Below, piece by piece: positions 51,995 through 60,171 of a stretch of DNA of 64,000 nt. The position numbers and the translations under genes are program-made. Positions within the stretch are counted from its first letter, which is position 1, and each line of letters opens with the position of its first letter. The DNA comes from Aldehydirespirator sp965221605 (GTDB lineage Bacteria > Actinomycetota > Acidimicrobiia > Acidimicrobiales > Aldehydirespiratoraceae). The stretch covers positions 248,001 through 312,000 of the forward strand of contig CBDCSK010000013.1 of the NCBI GenBank assembly GCA_965221605.1, written 5' to 3'. The notes under the pieces are model-generated. The model ran no database searches, had not been told where the DNA came from, and saw only the letters and a list, made by a program, of their open reading frames with translations.

Positions 51995-52485
51995 GCCGGC
52001 GCGCCGACCGGGGCGAGGCCGGCTCGGGGATGGCCATCGGGGTGGCCATCACCTTTCCGATGCTGATGCTGGTGATCGTCTCGATCAACCTGCTGACCGA
52101 GACGTCCCGGATCGAGCAGAACCTCCAGGCGACCGCGAACCGGGCTGCCCGCACCGCGTCGTTGTGCTGCTACACGACCGGCGGCGCCGCCGCCGTGGTC
52201 GAGGCCGGCCTCGCCGCCGCCGAGAGCGTCAACGCCCACAACCGGGTCTTCTGCAACAACGACTTCGTCGGCGACAGCCGGACCGTGTTCATCGACGTCG
52301 GCGGCCGGGACGTCCCGGTAGACCCCGACAACGCCGTGCCGCCGGGAGGCACGGTGTGGGTGTTCCTGACGTGTCGCGTTCCACCCCAGAACCTCGGAGG
52401 CTCCGCTCTGCCGGGCCTTGAACTCGATCGCAGGGTGGTGGGGACCGCCGCCATTGATCCCTACCGATCCCGGGCGGGCCCGTGA
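51988..52485 (+). CDS. TadE/TadF-like pseudopilin
   Basis: 165 residues from ATG 51988. A short basic head (LSRRADRGEAGSG) precedes the hydrophobic segment MAIGVAITFPMLMLVIVSIN, then NLQATANRAARTASLCC and an extracytoplasmic beta-rich part. This is the arrangement of the second TadE/TadF protein in actinobacterial tad loci. It is coupled by overlap to the TadE gene before it and followed by the TadG-like gene. The duplicated copy of this locus at 41.6 kb keeps only its first few codons. Confidence 0.8.
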   Translation: MLSRRADRGEAGSGMAIGVAITFPMLMLVIVSINLLTETSRIEQNLQATANRAARTASLCCYTTGGAAAVVEAGLAAAESVNAHNRVFCNNDFVGDSRTVFIDVGGRDVPVDPDNAVPPGGTVWVFLTCRVPPQNLGGSALPGLELDRRVVGTAAIDPYRSRAGP

Positions 52486-52521
52486 CGGGTCCGGCAAGCC
52501 CGCCCGCGGCCCCGCCGGGTC

Positions 52522-53043
52522 GTGCCGGCCGGCCCCGGACGCGCCGGCGCAGGGGTGCCGGCACCGGGCACGGCCGGGGGCTCCTCCCCGGACGCGGGCG
52601 CTCCGGCGACCAACGGGGGCGACTACGCGGTGTTCATGGCGGTCATCGCGGTCTCCCTGCTGTTCCTGGGCGGCCTCGCCTACGACGGCCCGCGACTCAT
52701 CGCGGCCCGCCAGGACGCCGCCCATCTCGCCAACGACGCCGCCCGGGTCGCCGCCGCGACCATCGCGAGCGGCGCCACGCTCGAGCAGGCCCGTCAGGCC
52801 GCCGAGAATCGGGTCGCCCAGACGGGACTGATCTACGGCCAGGACGCGCACGTGGCCTTCGTCGACTGCGTCGGCAGCCGGGTGCAGGTCACCGTCATAA
52901 CCGGCTACATCTACAGGTCCGTCATGGGCCTGGTGCGGGCACGACAACCGGTCGAGGCTGTGGGAGCGGCCCAGGCCCAGCTGGTGCTCCCCAGCGACCA
53001 GCCGAGCCCGCTGCACTACCTCGGCGAGTGCCCTCTGACCTAG
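52522..53043 (+). CDS. TadG-like (Flp pilus-associated) protein
   Basis: 173 residues. A Pro/Gly/Ala-rich head is followed by GGDYAVFMAVIAVSLLFLGGLAYDGPRLIAAR, the hydrophobic start of TadG/TadE-type proteins. The AHLANDAARVAAATIASGA helix comes next, then a small extracytoplasmic domain. The start is uncertain (GTG at 52522; other GTGs are close). It ends the tadE-tadE-tadG cluster, which belongs with tadZABC at 15-21 kb. An IDRWG/DUF4143 mosaic fragment follows directly. Confidence 0.75.
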   Translation: MPAGPGRAGAGVPAPGTAGGSSPDAGAPATNGGDYAVFMAVIAVSLLFLGGLAYDGPRLIAARQDAAHLANDAARVAAATIASGATLEQARQAAENRVAQTGLIYGQDAHVAFVDCVGSRVQVTVITGYIYRSVMGLVRARQPVEAVGAAQAQLVLPSDQPSPLHYLGECPLT

Positions 53044-53065
53044 ACGAGTTGGTTCCAAGGGGTCA

Positions 53066-53713
53066 GTGGTCGTAGGCGATCAGATCGACCGGTGGGGCCT
53101 GTGGGTGACGCTGGCGCTCAACGCTGGACCGCCCCTGGCCGGCGGCGCCGTGCTGGCGGTCGTGTCGATCCGGAGGAGAGCCGCGGGCGCGGCCCGCCCC
53201 ACGGTGCGCGCCTACCTCGACGCGCTCGAGGGCGTGTTCGTGTACGAGGCCCAGCCGGCGTGGAACGCTCGCCTGCTGTCGCGCACGCCGCTTCGCAGCG
53301 CGCCCAAGCACCACCTGGTCGACCCTTCGCTGGCCGCGGCGGCGCTGGGCGCGAGCGCGGAGTCCCTCTCCGGTGACAGGGCCGCGCTGGGGCTGCTGTT
53401 CGAGTCGATGGTGGTTCGGCACGCGCAGACGGACCGGTCCGCGGTGTTCCCCGCAACGATCAGGTGGCCTGGACATGCGTGTCCGCAGAACGCTGCCGGA
53501 GGCGGGCTCCAGCTCATAGGTCTCGTGGTGAGTGGAGCGCTTGCCGGCCGCGGACCGAACTTGGCGCCACCCCTCGATCCGGCAGAAACGCAGGGTGGTC
53601 CTGTCGCGTGGGCGCCGGATGACTCACCGGCGGCTGCCGCGCGCCCACATCCTTCCGTGACGCCGGACACCGACCGGCATCCCCGCTTCTGCGCTGTCGA
53701 GCACCCTCCGTAG
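53066..53713 (+). pseudogene. Chimeric fragment: IDRWG module joined to a DUF4143 piece
   Basis: The frame begins with IDRWGLWVTLALNAGPPLAG (copy 3 of the module, DNA about 53082-53190). After SIRRRAAG it turns into TVRAYLDALEGVFVYEAQPA and APKHHLVDPSLAAAALGA, a piece of an AAA_14/DUF4143 C-terminal domain different from the 50.1-kb gene. After about 53450 the sequence loses meaning. Two unrelated fragments have been joined in frame, so a working gene is unlikely. Confidence 0.65.
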
Positions 53714-53775
53714 TTGGCTGCGCGTATCGGTGAAAGACAGGTATTCCATTGAACGCCCCAAGACTTGCCAGATAA

Positions 53776-53801
53776 GCGTACATCAAGTACCTGATGTACG
53801 C
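53776..53801. promoter_or_regulatory. Perfect 10-bp inverted repeat
   Basis: GCGTACATCA (53776-53785) and TGATGTACGC (53792-53801) form a perfect palindrome with a 6-base centre. It lies 18 bases after the stop of the minus-strand nucleotidyltransferase fusion gene. It could terminate that gene, though TACATCA-TGATGTA also looks like a dimeric repressor operator of the toxin-antitoxin type. No U-run is present. Confidence 0.55.
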
Positions 53802-53818
53802 AAACTGCCGCTCGTTGG

Positions 53819-54838
53819 TTATGCGAGGCTGGGGCCGTGGTCGGTGGGGATGACGGTGCGGCCGCGGGTCTGGCCGGCGACGAGGTCGCGGTCATCCAGG
53901 GCCGCGGTGACCGCGGCGATGACACGCCGGGCGGGCTGCACCGCTTCGGGGTCCGTGGCGCGGGCGATCTCGGCGGCGGCAACAGTGACGAGTTGAGCCG
54001 CCGCGGTGGCGAGACTCGGGGCGAGACGGCTGGTGGCGGCGAGGTCGATCTCGGGGTGATCGGCTAGGTAGGCGCCGGCGCTGCGCCAGACGGTGACGTG
54101 TCCGTAGAGATTGCCTTCATCGTCGGGGCTGTCCGCTGCGAGAGATTCGAGGGCCGCTCGGGCCTCGCCGGTGCGGGTGCCGGCGCGGTTGACGAGGTAG
54201 TCGATGTCGTGCATCCATCTGACGGGTTCGCCGGTGAGCGCTATGAGCGATTTGAGGGCGGTCTCGATGGCCATCGCGGCGCTCTGGCAGACGTTGATGA
54301 GCCGCCAGTGGCGGTAGTGGTCGACCGAGGCGCGGTCCGCGGCGACGAGCGACTCCTGTTCGAGTTCGCTGAGGCGGGTGTGGCCCAGCAAGTCATTGAG
54401 GGCCTTGGCGGCCTCATCGAGACGGCCGAGGGCTTCTTGGATGTTGTCTGCGGGCAATCCGATCTCCTTGTCCCAGGTCACATCGGCGGCCGGGCGGTCG
54501 CACAGAACGACCGTTTCAGCCGCGATGCCAGCCTCGAAGGACGCCGAGACCCTTCGGGTGCGGTGGAGCCATTCAGGCCAGTCGGTGACATGGACCTGCA
54601 CCCGATGGCCGCAGCAGGCCTGCGCGACGGTCTGCAGGTTGAACTGGCGGCTGAGGCGACAGCTGTAGTCGAGGTCGTCGAAGATAGCCACCAAGTCGAT
54701 GTCGCTGTCGGGTTGGGCCTGACCCTGGGCTACCGAGCCGAACAGCAGCACCCTGCACGCGCCGGCGTCGACTAGTTCGCGCCCGGCCCGGCGGGCGTCG
54801 TCGACGGTCGGCGCGGTCAGGGCCTCGGTAAGCATCAC
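53819..54838 (-). CDS. Single-chain nucleotidyltransferase-helical (HEPN-like) fusion, second copy
   Basis: 339 residues. It has the same plan as 27630-28631: TVDDARRAGRELVDAGACRV, LFGSVAQGQAQPDSDIDLVA, then a helical half with VCQSAAMAIETALKSL and MHDIDYLVNRAG. The two copies differ strongly in sequence but share motifs and length, so this is a real protein family and not a recent duplication. Both copies occur alone at island borders. The nucleotidyltransferase catalytic residues are intact. The helical part has no obvious RNase motif. Substrate and role are unknown. Confidence 0.78.
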   Translation of the reverse strand: MMLTEALTAPTVDDARRAGRELVDAGACRVLLFGSVAQGQAQPDSDIDLVAIFDDLDYSCRLSRQFNLQTVAQACCGHRVQVHVTDWPEWLHRTRRVSASFEAGIAAETVVLCDRPAADVTWDKEIGLPADNIQEALGRLDEAAKALNDLLGHTRLSELEQESLVAADRASVDHYRHWRLINVCQSAAMAIETALKSLIALTGEPVRWMHDIDYLVNRAGTRTGEARAALESLAADSPDDEGNLYGHVTVWRSAGAYLADHPEIDLAATSRLAPSLATAAAQLVTVAAAEIARATDPEAVQPARRVIAAVTAALDDRDLVAGQTRGRTVIPTDHGPSLA

Positions 54839-54928
54839 TGTGAAGGATACTGGCGGCCGGGATGCAGGGCCGGAGAAAGCTGGCCGTGTGGCAGGTGGTT
54901 ACAGATTCGCCGGGCGGCGGCGGGAACC

Positions 54929-55270
54929 GTGGATCGCGCCGAGGACATCCTCCGGCGCTGCCCAGAGGCTGTCGACGCGGCCATTGATGGCCTCGACGCC
55001 GCCGACCGGACGTCACCGAGAGTTGCTGTGTTCAGCCGGGAGATCCACGACCGCCGCAACAAGACCCTGGGAGCCTTTCGCAGTCCCTATGGGGGCGCGG
55101 GCATCTTGCCGCTGGCGTCGTCGGGTACGCGGCTCGCTGCGTCTCGGCGTCCGGCGCAGCTGCCGGCCCGGGCGCCGCAGCCGGCCCGGGCGCCGCAGCC
55201 GGCCCGGGCGCCGCAGCCGACGAGAGTGACTTCGTCTGGAGCGGCGGCGACGCCCACCGAGTCGAGATAG
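54929..55270 (+). CDS. Doubtful small protein with PARAPQ repeats
   Basis: 113 residues. The first 55 (DRAEDILRRCPEAVDAAIDG, then FSREIHDRRNKTLGAF) could be real helical protein. The second part contains three copies of PARAPQ from an 18-bp tandem repeat (55162-55215). There is no strong ribosome-binding site and no recognised family. It might be non-coding. Confidence 0.3.
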   Translation: MDRAEDILRRCPEAVDAAIDGLDAADRTSPRVAVFSREIHDRRNKTLGAFRSPYGGAGILPLASSGTRLAASRRPAQLPARAPQPARAPQPARAPQPTRVTSSGAAATPTESR

Positions 55271-55463
55271 TCGACTACCACTAATCAGAAGAGATCTGCG
55301 CGCCTCAGAAGCAGCCATTCTCAGGGTTCTCAGAAGTAGCCGTTCTCGGGGTTGAAGAACAAGCCGGACCTGTAGAATCGCCGCTCGTGTCGAAGCTCCC
55401 CCCGCCCGGGCTAGGCGCGTCGCTCGCACGCCCGTCGGCCAGACCTCCGCTCGGTGCCCTCCC
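55271..55463. promoter_or_regulatory. Leader of the LysM gene with a 25-bp tandem repeat
   Basis: Two imperfect 25-base units (55305-55329 and 55330-55354, both starting TCAGAAG and containing TTCTC) lie about 110 bases before the LysM gene. Direct repeats at this distance could be an activator or repressor site. No clear -10/-35 pair can be assigned. Confidence 0.4.
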
Positions 55464-58400
55464 TTGAGGCGCTTGCCCGCGGCGGCCCTCTGGTATGCGC
55501 TCGCCGTTCTGGTGGCTGTCGGCGGGCCGGCAGCGGTCGTGTTGCTGCTCGGCACGCCCGAGTTGGCCCTTCCGTCGGACTGGGCCGACGCCCGCGCCCG
55601 CATCGACGACGGGACCTACCCGGCCGGCTACGTCGTGGACATCGTCTCGGGGCTCATGCTGCTCGCCTGGGTCGCCGGCCTCTGGTTCCTGGTGACGGTA
55701 GGGCGTAAACGAGATCAGGGCACCGACGAGGAGCCCGGCAGCGCGTTCGCAGGCGCCTCGAATAGGGAGCCCGGCAGCGATCCCGACGAGCCCTGGTACC
55801 GCCAGGGTCCTCCCATATTCGACGAGCCGTTCAGCGACGAGTACTCGCGAGTCGTCGTGCCCCCCGATGAGACGGCGCCCGGCGACGAGCCAGCGGACTC
55901 GCCGTGGCAGCCCGCCCCCGTCGCCGCCGGAGTCGACGAGCCGTTCGGGATGCCGCCGCCCGACCCGATGGCCGAGGACATGGTCGCCGACGCCGAGGTG
56001 ATCGGCGGCGGCGGGATCACCGGCGGCGCGGGGACTGCAGGCGACACCGAAGCCCCGGACCCGGACGAGCCTCCGATGATCGTTCCGGTGCGGGCCTACT
56101 ACTTCACCCGGGCCGGGGACACCCTGCGCAGCATCTCCGCGCAGTTCCTCAACACGCCGATGCGCTGGGAGGAACTCCGGTCGCTCAACGCAGCCAGTCC
56201 CGGAGTGTCGGCCCTGAGCGCCGACAGCCTGCTGCCGGTGGGCACCGCGCTGGCCCTGCCGGGCGACCCGCTGCCGTGGGGCAAGCCGGACCCGGTGTAC
56301 CTGTGGACCCTCGCCGAGAAGTTCCTGTTCACCGCCTGGGGCCGCGAACCAACCCCTGAGGAGGTCGTCCCGTTCTGGAGGGGCCTGACCGGCGGCGCCC
56401 AGCTAGAGGCCGGAGCGCCTCCCGTCCAGGTGGAGCATCTGGCCGCGCCGGTAGTCGCCGAACCTCCCCCACTCGCGCCGGAGACTGCTGACGAACCAGA
56501 ACCCGCGGAACCGCCCGCACCCGAAATCACCCACGAACCCGAACCCGCGGAGCCGCCCGCACCCGAGGTCCACGCCGAACCCGAACCGCCCGCACCCGAG
56601 GTCCACGCCGAACCAGAACCGCCCGCACCCGAGGTCCACGCCGAACCAGAACCGCCCGCACCCGAGGTCCACGCCGAACCCGAACCCGCGGAGCCGCCGG
56701 TCCCAGACGGCTACATACCAGAACCCGCGGAGCCGCCCGCACCCGAAATCACCCACGAACCCGAACCCGCGGAGCCGCCCGCACCCGAGGTCCACGCCGA
56801 ACCAGAACCGCCCGCACCCGAGGTCCACGCCGAACCCGAACCGCCCGCACCCGAGGTCCACGCCGAACCAGAACCGCCCGCACCCATCGAGCCGCTCTCG
56901 CCCGCGCCCACCCACGAACCCGAACCCGCGGAGCCGCCGGTCCCAGACGGCTACATGCCAGCCCCACCGCTTGCACCCGCGGTCGAGCCAGCGACCCCGC
57001 CTACCGACTTCCAGCCACCGCCCCCGATCACTCCACCCCCGCTCGACTCGCCCGTACACCCCACCTACCAACCAGAACCCGCACCCATCGAGCCGCCCGC
57101 GCCCGCGGCCACCTACCAACCAGAACCCGCTGCTACCGCACCGGCGGCGGCCGGCGAGTCCCCGTCGGGTCCGCTACCCGCGCCCGGGATGGAGCCCACG
57201 ACGCCATCGGCCGAGTTCCAGCCACCGCCCCCGATCACTCCACCCCCGCTCGACTCGCCCGTACACCCCACCCACGAACCAGCCCACGCCCCTGCCGCCT
57301 ACCAGCCACCGCCCCCATACGACTCGCCCGTAGCCCCAACCCCCGTAGCACCCTCACACGAACCAGCCCCATACCAACCCCCCGTAGCACCCTCACACGA
57401 ACCAGCCCCATACCAACCCCCCGTACCGCCCTCACACGAACCGCATCCACCCACGACGCCCGGACCCGGGCTCCCTGATCTCGGCCTCATGGAGCCTGAA
57501 GCCCCGTATGTGGAGGCCGAGGTGCCCCGCATGCCGAGCTTCATGCCCTCGCTCACCGGCGCCGAGTCGGCCGCGCCGACGCCGGAGGCAGAGGTGATGA
57601 CATCCTCGAACCGGAGCCTGGCCGGCACCGCCATAGGCGACGCAATGATGCTGTGGCAGCTGTCCCGGCTCCGACGTCGGCGTGGAGAGCCCGACGTCGT
57701 TGATCCGACGGAGGAGTCCCTCAGGCAGAACGCCCGGGTCGACACGCTCAACTTCATCGATGTCGCGATGCGCCACCTGCGGGCGGTCACCGTCGGACAG
57801 TTGCGGGAGAAGCCCGCCGTGCTTGCCGTGCGGATCGGCACCTACGGATTCGAGGTGCTTCTCAGCCGGCCCACGCAGGCCCCGGACGGTTGGCAGACGG
57901 TGTCCGGCGGCTACGTGCTGGAACTCCCCCAGGGGGTGACCGCCGAGGATCTCGACGCCACCGCCCAAGGGCACACCCTTTGCCCCGCCCTCATCCCGGT
58001 GGGCGACACCCTCGAGGGTCCCCTGCTGCTGAACATCGAGGAGATCGGCTGCCTGATCGTGTCGGGTCCGGGCACACCGTCGGTGAACCTGCTCAACGCG
58101 GTCGTCGGGACGCTGGGCTCCTCCCCCCTCGCAGGCGACATCCGCATCATCACCGTCGGGCTCGACACCCCACCGGGCCTCCCCGGCTGGGACCGGGTCC
58201 ACTCCACCAGCTTCGACTCGCCACAGTTGGAGGAGCTGCTCTCCACCGCCCACACCGGCAGCGGCACCTTCCTGGACGTCCTAGTGGTGGGCCCCGGCAA
58301 CGACATTCTCGTCCAGCGTGCCGGCCAGGTGGCCACCACCCCCGGATCACGCCTGGCCCTGGTCGGGGCCACGTCCTCGGTGGCCGCCCGGTGGCCGTGG

Positions 58401-58544
58401 CGGATCCATGTGGACGAGACCACCACCGCCGTCGTGCATCCCATCGCCTGCACGATGGCCGCGGCCCAGGCGACGGCACCAGCACTGTCCCAGCTATTCA
58501 GCGAGGCCGCCGACCCCTCGCTTCTTGCCCCCCCGAGGTACTGA
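55464..58544 (+). CDS. LysM-domain membrane protein with long Pro/Glu-rich repeat region
   Basis: 1026 residues. Two N-terminal membrane helices (near 8-30 and 50-75) precede an acidic linker. A LysM-like domain follows at about 208-272 (RAYYFTRAGDTLRSISAQFL). Residues about 335-670 are built of Pro/Glu/Ala/His repeats (EPEPPAPEVHA and variants). A folded domain (about 725-1020) completes it, with NARVDTLNFIDVAMRHLRAV and IGCLIVSGPG. LysM plus two helices occurs in regulators next to actinobacterial tad loci, but the usual SARP/BTAD domain is not evident here. The TTG start is uncertain. The stop overlaps the next ATG by one base. Confidence 0.75.
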   Translation: MRRLPAAALWYALAVLVAVGGPAAVVLLLGTPELALPSDWADARARIDDGTYPAGYVVDIVSGLMLLAWVAGLWFLVTVGRKRDQGTDEEPGSAFAGASNREPGSDPDEPWYRQGPPIFDEPFSDEYSRVVVPPDETAPGDEPADSPWQPAPVAAGVDEPFGMPPPDPMAEDMVADAEVIGGGGITGGAGTAGDTEAPDPDEPPMIVPVRAYYFTRAGDTLRSISAQFLNTPMRWEELRSLNAASPGVSALSADSLLPVGTALALPGDPLPWGKPDPVYLWTLAEKFLFTAWGREPTPEEVVPFWRGLTGGAQLEAGAPPVQVEHLAAPVVAEPPPLAPETADEPEPAEPPAPEITHEPEPAEPPAPEVHAEPEPPAPEVHAEPEPPAPEVHAEPEPPAPEVHAEPEPAEPPVPDGYIPEPAEPPAPEITHEPEPAEPPAPEVHAEPEPPAPEVHAEPEPPAPEVHAEPEPPAPIEPLSPAPTHEPEPAEPPVPDGYMPAPPLAPAVEPATPPTDFQPPPPITPPPLDSPVHPTYQPEPAPIEPPAPAATYQPEPAATAPAAAGESPSGPLPAPGMEPTTPSAEFQPPPPITPPPLDSPVHPTHEPAHAPAAYQPPPPYDSPVAPTPVAPSHEPAPYQPPVAPSHEPAPYQPPVPPSHEPHPPTTPGPGLPDLGLMEPEAPYVEAEVPRMPSFMPSLTGAESAAPTPEAEVMTSSNRSLAGTAIGDAMMLWQLSRLRRRRGEPDVVDPTEESLRQNARVDTLNFIDVAMRHLRAVTVGQLREKPAVLAVRIGTYGFEVLLSRPTQAPDGWQTVSGGYVLELPQGVTAEDLDATAQGHTLCPALIPVGDTLEGPLLLNIEEIGCLIVSGPGTPSVNLLNAVVGTLGSSPLAGDIRIITVGLDTPPGLPGWDRVHSTSFDSPQLEELLSTAHTGSGTFLDVLVVGPGNDILVQRAGQVATTPGSRLALVGATSSVAARWPWRIHVDETTTAVVHPIACTMAAAQATAPALSQLFSEAADPSLLAPPRY
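56480..56970. repeat. Nested 33-bp tandem repeats in the LysM gene
   Basis: Units of 33 bases encoding EPEPPAPEVHA occur in two runs (about 56553-56685 and 56780-56880). The runs are separated by a larger repeated block with PEPAEPPVPDGY. Codons are almost all shared between units, so the array is recent and probably variable in length. It may span the cell wall. Confidence 0.88.
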
Positions 58545-60154
58545 TGGCATCTGATCCCCCCTTCCCGGCGCCGGACCGCGCACCGGCGCGATCACGGATC
58601 ATCATGCTGTCGCGGGCGCGGGTGCTCGCGCTCGGCGGCGCTCTCAGCGTCCTCGGCCTCGTCGCGGCGGCATGCGGCGGGGGGGGCGACAGCGGCAGCG
58701 CCTCCCAGGTCGAGACGGGGGGCTCCCAGACGGTGGTCGAGACCCCCGCCCCCGCCAGCGACTTCATCTCCACCCGTCCCGGTGCCGGCATCGCCGCCGC
58801 GGGCGGCGATGTGACGGCGGTGCGGGGCGACAACCCCTGCGATCAGCCCGGCGCCGAGCCCATCTACATCTCCTACGTGGGCATCAGCCTGGCCGAGCTG
58901 GACGCCCTGGGACTCGAGGCCATCGTGGTGGAGGAGCCCAGCCTGATCATCGAGGCCTACACGAACGAGGTCAACTTCAACGGCGGGATCAACGGACGCT
59001 GCGTCGAGTTCGTCAACCATCTCTGGAGCCTGGCCGACCCGGAGGGCAGCCTCACCCAGATCTGCGCCGACCTCGCCACCCAGCGGCCGGTGGTCCACCT
59101 GACGCTCAGAGTCGAATACACGACGCTGGAGTGCGCGACCATCGGGGCGCAGCTCCCCACCATCGGCCTGTACGCCTTCACCCCGGCAGCGACCTTCGAG
59201 CGCACCGGCGACCGGCTCTACATCGACGACGGCACCGTCGAGCGCCTGCTGGCGGCCAGCCTGGACGTGGCGCTGTCGTCGAACGTGATCAGCGCCGATG
59301 ACCGCGTCGGGCTGCTGCACGGCACATCCGACATGGCCGAGGCGGTAGCCATCGTCGAGCGCTTCGGGTTCGAGGACGTGCCGGCCGCGCACGTCCCCGC
59401 GGAGTTCGCCGACCTCGCGCTGCTGCTTCAGGAGAAGCGTGTGCGCCTGCTGGAGGGCGGCCTGACCGACGACGAGCAGATGGAGGCCCAGAGCAACCTG
59501 GCAGCCCTGCCGCCCGAGCAGGCCGCACTGTACGGCCATATCGAGCAGTTCTTCCTGGATGCCGCCAGCCGGTTCAAGGACGCCGGGGTGTCCGCGGTGG
59601 CCGCCACCGCGGACTGGGCCGACATGCGGCGGATGATGCGGGCCGCGGAGCTGGTCGACTGGACACCGACATGGGTGGCCAACGACATCCAGCCCGCCAC
59701 GATCGTCCTGGCCGACGTCCCCGCCCGCCAGGCCGCGAACCTGGTGCTGGTCAGCAACCGCCGGGCGGCCGGTGACGAGGTTCCCGCGCTCGACCAGGGC
59801 TGCGTCACCCTGCGCAACACCGCGGTCGCCGCCGAGCCGTTCTCGCACCGGCTCCACACCGACGCCTGGACGTTCATCACCGCCATCTGCGACTACCTGG
59901 ACGTGTCCTTCAGCGCCATGACGCGGGTGCAGGGCGAGGTCAATCCGGACACGTTCGTGGCGGCTCTGAAGGACACCCGGTACGACACCCAGTACGGGGG
60001 GCTCATCACCTTCTCGCCGGACGACCTCAACGGGGCCGAGCGCTTCAGGGTGCTGCAGGCCGACCCGGAGTGCGTGCTCAACTTCTGGGGCTGCATGCGC
60101 TCCACCACCGACTGGCTCCTGCCGGCCAACCTGGCCGGAGCGGGCGCCGGGTAG
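58544..60154 (+). CDS. Periplasmic-binding-protein-type lipoprotein
   Basis: 536 residues from ATG 58544, overlapping the previous stop (TGATG). A signal peptide with lipobox (LVAAAC, then a Gly-rich spacer) anchors it outside the membrane. The body resembles type I periplasmic binding proteins of the branched-chain amino-acid class: IYISYVGISLAELDALG, an FVNHLWSLADPEG region, VGLLHGTSDMAEAVAIVERF and LVLVSNRRAAGDE. It lies upstream of an SsuABC-type importer that has its own binding lipoprotein, so this one may be a second receptor or a sensor. Confidence 0.75.
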   Translation: MASDPPFPAPDRAPARSRIIMLSRARVLALGGALSVLGLVAAACGGGGDSGSASQVETGGSQTVVETPAPASDFISTRPGAGIAAAGGDVTAVRGDNPCDQPGAEPIYISYVGISLAELDALGLEAIVVEEPSLIIEAYTNEVNFNGGINGRCVEFVNHLWSLADPEGSLTQICADLATQRPVVHLTLRVEYTTLECATIGAQLPTIGLYAFTPAATFERTGDRLYIDDGTVERLLAASLDVALSSNVISADDRVGLLHGTSDMAEAVAIVERFGFEDVPAAHVPAEFADLALLLQEKRVRLLEGGLTDDEQMEAQSNLAALPPEQAALYGHIEQFFLDAASRFKDAGVSAVAATADWADMRRMMRAAELVDWTPTWVANDIQPATIVLADVPARQAANLVLVSNRRAAGDEVPALDQGCVTLRNTAVAAEPFSHRLHTDAWTFITAICDYLDVSFSAMTRVQGEVNPDTFVAALKDTRYDTQYGGLITFSPDDLNGAERFRVLQADPECVLNFWGCMRSTTDWLLPANLAGAGAG

Positions 60155-60171
60155 CTGAGCAGGCGCCCGAC

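Noticed and set aside
57890..58543. Upstream extension of the lipoprotein gene
   Set aside because: It is the out-of-frame shadow of the LysM gene; the signal peptide begins after ATG 58544.
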